A program made the position numbers and the translations under genes. From Vibrio hangzhouensis (lineage in GTDB: Bacteria > Pseudomonadota > Gammaproteobacteria > Enterobacterales > Vibrionaceae), in contig NZ_FNVG01000002.1 in the NCBI RefSeq assembly GCF_900107935.1, forward strand, positions 124,001 to 188,000: 64,000 nt of DNA, in the 5' to 3' direction. Below are positions 60,744-64,000 of this stretch, one piece after another. The notes beneath the pieces were generated by a model that was given only the letters and a program-made list of their open reading frames with translations, was not told where the DNA came from and made no database searches. Position 1 is the first letter of the stretch, and the number at the start of each line of letters is the position of its first letter.

Positions 60744-61873
60744 GTCAGTATCTTGATAGGTTGGAATGATTCTGAAGCGGGAAACGTTTTGTTCAATGAG
60801 TCATTATCCGCGCCGAGATGGTCTCGCAATATACCTTTGGTAATCGCTCTTATGTCTTTGGTCGGTTTTAAGTCCCGACCTTCATAGAGTTGGTTCTGCG
60901 CCAGACCAGGCCAGTCCGCTATCACTTGTGAACGCTTTAGCGCACCACCAGCAACAATCATCACGTTACCCGTTCCATGATCGGTACCTTTTGTGCCGTT
61001 TTCGGCTGCGGTGCGTCCAAATTCACTTGCGGCAATAACAACTGTCGAAGACCACTTATCGCCCAAAGCCTCTTTCAATGCCGCCAGACCTTTATCGAAT
61101 TTAGTAAGCTGCGAGGCAAGTCGTCCTTTCACGGTCCCCTGAGCACTGTGGGTATCCCATCCACCCAGTTCTACAATGGCGATATTCGGACCTTGAGGTG
61201 CAGTCATGAAGGTGCCCGCCTGCTTCATCAGGTTAACAAACTGCTTATTCTGGCTACTCCCCAACACCATCGACTCAAGCTTCATTGCTTCTTCAAAGTT
61301 TGCTGACAAGCGTTCATCGGTCTGAAACAATTCAGACAATAACTGCGCCTGTTCTTCTTCCGCCTTTAGCTTATGGGGAAACCAACTGCTCACTTTCACC
61401 TCCCCCTGAACGATCAGTGGTAACCCAGAATCAATCGCGATGGCCTGATTGTTGTGCTGACTGGCAAGGAAGCGATTGAGCCACCCCTCAGTCGTAAAGG
61501 GGTCGTCAGTGCCGTTTTCCAGGATTTTCTGACCATCGAAATGCGACCGGCTTCGATACCCTGTCGCACAGGCATGAACGAAGATCACTTGATCGTTTTG
61601 GTACCAGGAATGTAAGTTCTCCAACGCAGGGTGCAATCCGAAGCCGTTGCCCAGCACCTTTAACTGCTGTTTGGTCAGCCCAATGTTAGGCCTTAGTTTG
61701 AGATAATCGTCATCAAAACTGGGAACCACAACATTTAGCCCGTCCATCGCCCCTCTTAATGTGACCCAAACCAGAATATTTGGACTCTGGGTGCTGGCAA
61801 ATGAAAGTCCAGGGAGCAGAGTGACCAATGAAGCCGCACTCACACCTTTTAGAAACTGTCGTCGTGTCTTCAT
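60740..61873 (-). CDS. DUF1501-family Tat-exported protein
   Basis: The 377-residue precursor has a twin-arginine signal (TRRQFLKGVSAASLVTLLPGLSFAS). DUF1501 belongs to the alkaline-phosphatase/sulfatase superfamily. Recognisable segments are VWVTLRGAMDGLNVVVP, FVHACATGYRSRSHFDGQKILENG, VELGGWDTHSAQG, VIAASEFGRTAAENGTKGTDHGTGN and MIVAGGALKRS. The D-T-H and G-T-D-H-G-T clusters may bind metal. Export of a folded protein through Tat fits a metalloprotein. It is 6 bp after a DUF1800 gene, the pairing seen across many bacteria. Function unknown. Confidence 0.9.
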   Translation of the reverse strand: MKTRRQFLKGVSAASLVTLLPGLSFASTQSPNILVWVTLRGAMDGLNVVVPSFDDDYLKLRPNIGLTKQQLKVLGNGFGLHPALENLHSWYQNDQVIFVHACATGYRSRSHFDGQKILENGTDDPFTTEGWLNRFLASQHNNQAIAIDSGLPLIVQGEVKVSSWFPHKLKAEEEQAQLLSELFQTDERLSANFEEAMKLESMVLGSSQNKQFVNLMKQAGTFMTAPQGPNIAIVELGGWDTHSAQGTVKGRLASQLTKFDKGLAALKEALGDKWSSTVVIAASEFGRTAAENGTKGTDHGTGNVMIVAGGALKRSQVIADWPGLAQNQLYEGRDLKPTKDIRAITKGILRDHLGADNDSLNKTFPASESFQPIKILT

Positions 61874-61879
61874 GATCGG

Positions 61880-63241
61880 TTACCTGTACTGAAATTGAGG
61901 GCTCATCCAAAGGACAACAAATTTAGAAGCCGGATCCTGCGCCTTGGTCATCGCGGTTAGGATATGTTCATCCACCTCATCACCGTACAGTCGCTGGATA
62001 ATCTGTGAAATCTTATCATCGACGCTACGTTTGCTTCTCTTCAACTGATTTACCGTTAACGCTGCAATTTGATTCGCTACCTGCCAACGCTGAGTTAACG
62101 CAGAAGCACTGTTGAAATCGGCATCGTTATCTGACCAACCGGCTGGTGATCCGGCCATGAATGGCTCCTGGCCAAGCTGGCGGAGCATAGAGTGCATCTG
62201 TTTCTGATTCGGTTCAAAATCAGCGCTTCTCAGCACGGCAAAAAACCATTCCTGGGGGGTACGGTAGCGTAATGGCTCACCAACACTCGCAAGTGGACTG
62301 TTGAGCAGCGTAATGTACACCGGGATCAACATCCCCTGATTATCAAGCCAGACCTGAGCCATTTCTTCGACCAGTGACGAATGGCCATCACCATAAAAGT
62401 GCTGAACTAACTTGGAACAAATATGTCTGGCTGTTTTCTCATGGGCGGCAAGATCACGCAAGCAGGCTATCCCCTGCTCTTCTCCCTCCTGATCATAAAT
62501 GGTTCCCAGTACCTTTATCGCTCCTGGCTCATGCATCGCCGGAATAAAACGGTAACCCGGACTACTGGCTTTCAAACTCACCGACCATCCAGTGATCCCT
62601 TCAGCCAGTTCAATAACATCATTTTGGCTATAGCCGCCATCTACCCCGAGAGTGTGAAGCTCGAGGATCTCGCGAGCCAGATTTTCATTTAGCCCTTTAT
62701 TGCGCTTTTGTCCCGCCTTGGAGTTGGGACCGATGGACTGATGGTTATCCAGATACATCAACATCGCCGGGTGTTGGCAGACGGCCAGTAACATCGAAGG
62801 AAAGTCGACACTCCAGAGCTCACGTATCACCTCATTTTCCACCCCTGATGCGATTGGGCGAACCCGGCGAGTGTCTGCAGATACAGTAAAATGATTGCTC
62901 CAGAACTGAATGATCCGCTCTTGAAAACTCAAGGGCGTATGAAGAGTCTGAAGGTTTCTTGCATGAACAAGGTTACGGTAGCTCTCCTGAAAGAACGCAT
63001 TGCCGGACTTGGTAAACTGCTTTTTCTGTTCCTGTGTCTTAGCCGCTTTACGCTGGCGGCTTAACTCGCCAAGGCGAGCAAGGATTTCGATTGTGGTGGG
63101 GAGTTCTGTTATGGCGTTGTGAACATACGGCTGCGATTTAAGCTGCTCTTTTGGGATCAACTCTGGCTTTGCATCGCCAACCCGCGGTCCCAAACCGAAG
63201 CGCTGCGCAGTAATGTAGTGAGCAGTATCCGTATTTTCCAT
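61880..63241 (-). CDS. DUF1800-family protein
   Basis: The 453-residue protein has the family marks RFGLGPR near the N-terminus, ERIIQFWSNHFTVSAD, PAMLMYLDNHQSIGPNS, GLNENLAREILELHTLGVDGGYSQNDVIELAEGITGW, HEKTARHICSKLVQHF and RTPQEWFFAVLRS. It always travels with DUF1501, and the pair may act together on a polymer or cell-surface component. No signal peptide is visible at the chosen ATG (ENTDTAHYITAQRFGLG). It is therefore cytoplasmic, or possibly carried out by the Tat-exported partner. Confidence 0.9.
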   Translation of the reverse strand: MENTDTAHYITAQRFGLGPRVGDAKPELIPKEQLKSQPYVHNAITELPTTIEILARLGELSRQRKAAKTQEQKKQFTKSGNAFFQESYRNLVHARNLQTLHTPLSFQERIIQFWSNHFTVSADTRRVRPIASGVENEVIRELWSVDFPSMLLAVCQHPAMLMYLDNHQSIGPNSKAGQKRNKGLNENLAREILELHTLGVDGGYSQNDVIELAEGITGWSVSLKASSPGYRFIPAMHEPGAIKVLGTIYDQEGEEQGIACLRDLAAHEKTARHICSKLVQHFYGDGHSSLVEEMAQVWLDNQGMLIPVYITLLNSPLASVGEPLRYRTPQEWFFAVLRSADFEPNQKQMHSMLRQLGQEPFMAGSPAGWSDNDADFNSASALTQRWQVANQIAALTVNQLKRSKRSVDDKISQIIQRLYGDEVDEHILTAMTKAQDPASKFVVLWMSPQFQYR

Positions 63242-63321
63242 GACAACCTCGCATAGCCCGTAATAGATAAAGCATTACACACTAAGCAAAAATTGCACAA
63301 CTGCTCTGACGATAAAATGAC

Positions 63322-63348
63322 AAACGGCGCTCTCACAGAGCGCCGTTT
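63322..63348 (-). terminator. Terminator of the small acidic protein gene
   Basis: AAACGGCGCTC / GAGCGCCGTTT form a perfect 11-bp stem with loop TCACA. On the minus strand it is followed by a short T-rich tract. Confidence 0.8.
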
Positions 63349-63373
63349 AATTACTGCATATGCCAACCCGCTA

Positions 63374-63724
63374 TTACGAGCGTTTAGGCTGCTTATACGT
63401 TTTACCTGCCGTCTTGTAGGTTTCACTCTGCTTAATGTCGAACATTGCATCAAAGAACCAGGCAACGAACTTAATCACGTCGTCACCTTCATTCATGATG
63501 TACTCGACATACTCTTGCTCATCACCATTGTCGTCTACGTCAGTAAACACGTGATAAATACGCTGTTCACCATCCACATCTGCCAACGCAAACTGACCGC
63601 TCAGACTGTTAGCTGCCTCGACGATCTCTGGATTCTCAACACTTTTGAGTTTATTCAGAGCGTCTGGAAGCGTTTTAAACTCACACAGTTGCATGACGAG
63701 CAATTGGAATTCTAGTTGTTGCAT
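63374..63724 (-). CDS. Uncharacterised acidic 116-residue protein
   Basis: A soluble protein starting MQQLEFQLLVMQLCEFKTL. It has an acidic middle (HVFTDVDDNGDEQEYVEYIMNEGDDVIKFVAWFFDAMFDI) and a basic C-terminal tail (KTAGKTYKQPKRS). No family recognised. It lies 27 bp after the M23 peptidase gene on the same strand and ends at a terminator, so the two likely form an operon. Confidence 0.75.
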   Translation of the reverse strand: MQQLEFQLLVMQLCEFKTLPDALNKLKSVENPEIVEAANSLSGQFALADVDGEQRIYHVFTDVDDNGDEQEYVEYIMNEGDDVIKFVAWFFDAMFDIKQSETYKTAGKTYKQPKRS

Positions 63725-63751
63725 TCATTACACCATTTTATGTCTGGAAGC

Positions 63752-64000
63752 CTACAAGCTCGCCAGTTTTGTCTCTTGTCTTTCAAGCATGGCATCTAAC
63801 TCGTCACGACGAGCGATAAACTGCTTGAGTTCGTTCTTGGGCACAGAGTCTGCCATAGGAATGTTCGCTCGCATAGCATTAACTGGTCGACCACGAGAAA
63901 TCAATTCGTAATGCAGATGAGGTCCTGTTACCCGCCCTGTAGCCCCAGAAAGACCAATACGCGTTCCACGCGTCACTTTTTGGCCTTTTCGAACCAAAAT
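63752..64000 (-). CDS. M23-family peptidoglycan metallopeptidase, C-terminal part only
   Basis: The frame continues off the right edge of the window, so only the last 82 codons are seen. The end of a LytM/M23 domain is clear: KGQKVTRGTRIGLSGATGRVTGPHLHYEL, with the zinc/active-site pair H-x-H in PHLHYE, followed by a helical tail (DELDAMLERQETKL). M23 enzymes cut peptidoglycan cross-links in the periplasm during growth or division. Confidence 0.9.
   Translation of the reverse strand: MLVRKGQKVTRGTRIGLSGATGRVTGPHLHYELISRGRPVNAMRANIPMADSVPKNELKQFIARRDELDAMLERQETKLASL

Noticed and set aside
1..64000. Mobile elements, CRISPR arrays, toxin-antitoxin pairs, anti-phage systems, tRNA or rRNA genes
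   Set aside because: I looked for transposase or integrase motifs, regularly spaced repeats, tRNA-like cloverleaf ends and defence-type gene pairs and saw none that could be supported.

Overview
The window reads as a chromosomal stretch of a marine Vibrionaceae, most likely Vibrio itself. Gene content and protein sequences fit (a PlzD-type PilZ protein like V. cholerae VCA0042, LhgO, a YddG-type exporter, GlpM, and a rich set of sugar operons). The PlzD neighbour hints at the second chromosome, but nothing in the window proves it. I see no rRNA, tRNA, CRISPR array, phage or insertion sequence. The region is a mosaic of single housekeeping or accessory genes and three self-contained sugar-metabolism modules.

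Layout. 1-1.1 kb: 3' end of a PLP decarboxylase with a histone-like Lys/Ala/Pro tail. 1.2-1.9 kb: alkB plus the remnant of a gene. 1.9-9.4 kb: module 1, a LacI regulator divergent from a mannose-family PTS operon. That operon has an N-terminally extended class I phosphomannose isomerase, EIIA, EIIB, EIIC, EIID, an AGE-family sugar epimerase/isomerase and a cupin-type (archaeal-type) glucose-6-phosphate isomerase. 9.5-34.4 kb: mostly single genes (fermentative LDH, PlzD, a Lon-like protease, a UspA protein, a frameshifted XRE regulator, a coiled-coil membrane protein with a 14-residue proline period, a frameshifted fasciclin protein, SYLF and DUF4136 envelope proteins, a LysR/methyltransferase pair, CDF and YddG transporters, a PLD lipoprotein, an MCP/NIT-like pair, an agmatinase-family enzyme, a TolB/TPR regulator, ThpR, MalY-type lyase, YjaB-type GNAT, LhgO, and a TetR/reductase pair).

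35.1-40.1 kb: module 2, an fsaA-type aldolase divergent from a glycyl-radical-enzyme activase and a YbiW-type glycyl radical enzyme, followed by a DeoR regulator. A shared 14-bp operator-like word occurs at three places. By analogy with the E. coli ybiW/ybiY/fsaA genes this looks like an 'anhydroglycolysis' locus (radical C-O cleavage of 1,5-anhydrohexitol 6-phosphate, then aldol cleavage).

42.4-54.5 kb: module 3. A seven-gene minus-strand operon (YcjM-type GH13_18 glycoside phosphorylase, binding protein, two permeases, ATPase, an unrecognised 612-residue GT-A-like protein, LacI) is divergent from a GT4 glycosyltransferase and a phosphohexomutase. Two identical 16-bp palindromes (CCAAAACCGGTTTTGG) bracket the divergent promoters. 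I read it as an uptake, synthesis and phosphorolysis system for a glucosylglycerate-type compatible solute, possibly a mannosylated one.

54.6-64 kb: GntR regulator, YedI (DUF808), a new 55-residue ORF, MFS transporter, DUF4870-like membrane protein, ABC-F ATPase, a DUF1800/DUF1501/small-periplasmic-protein operon, a small acidic protein, and the 3' end of an M23 peptidase. All reading is by eye; functions rest on recognised motifs and family memory, not on searches.
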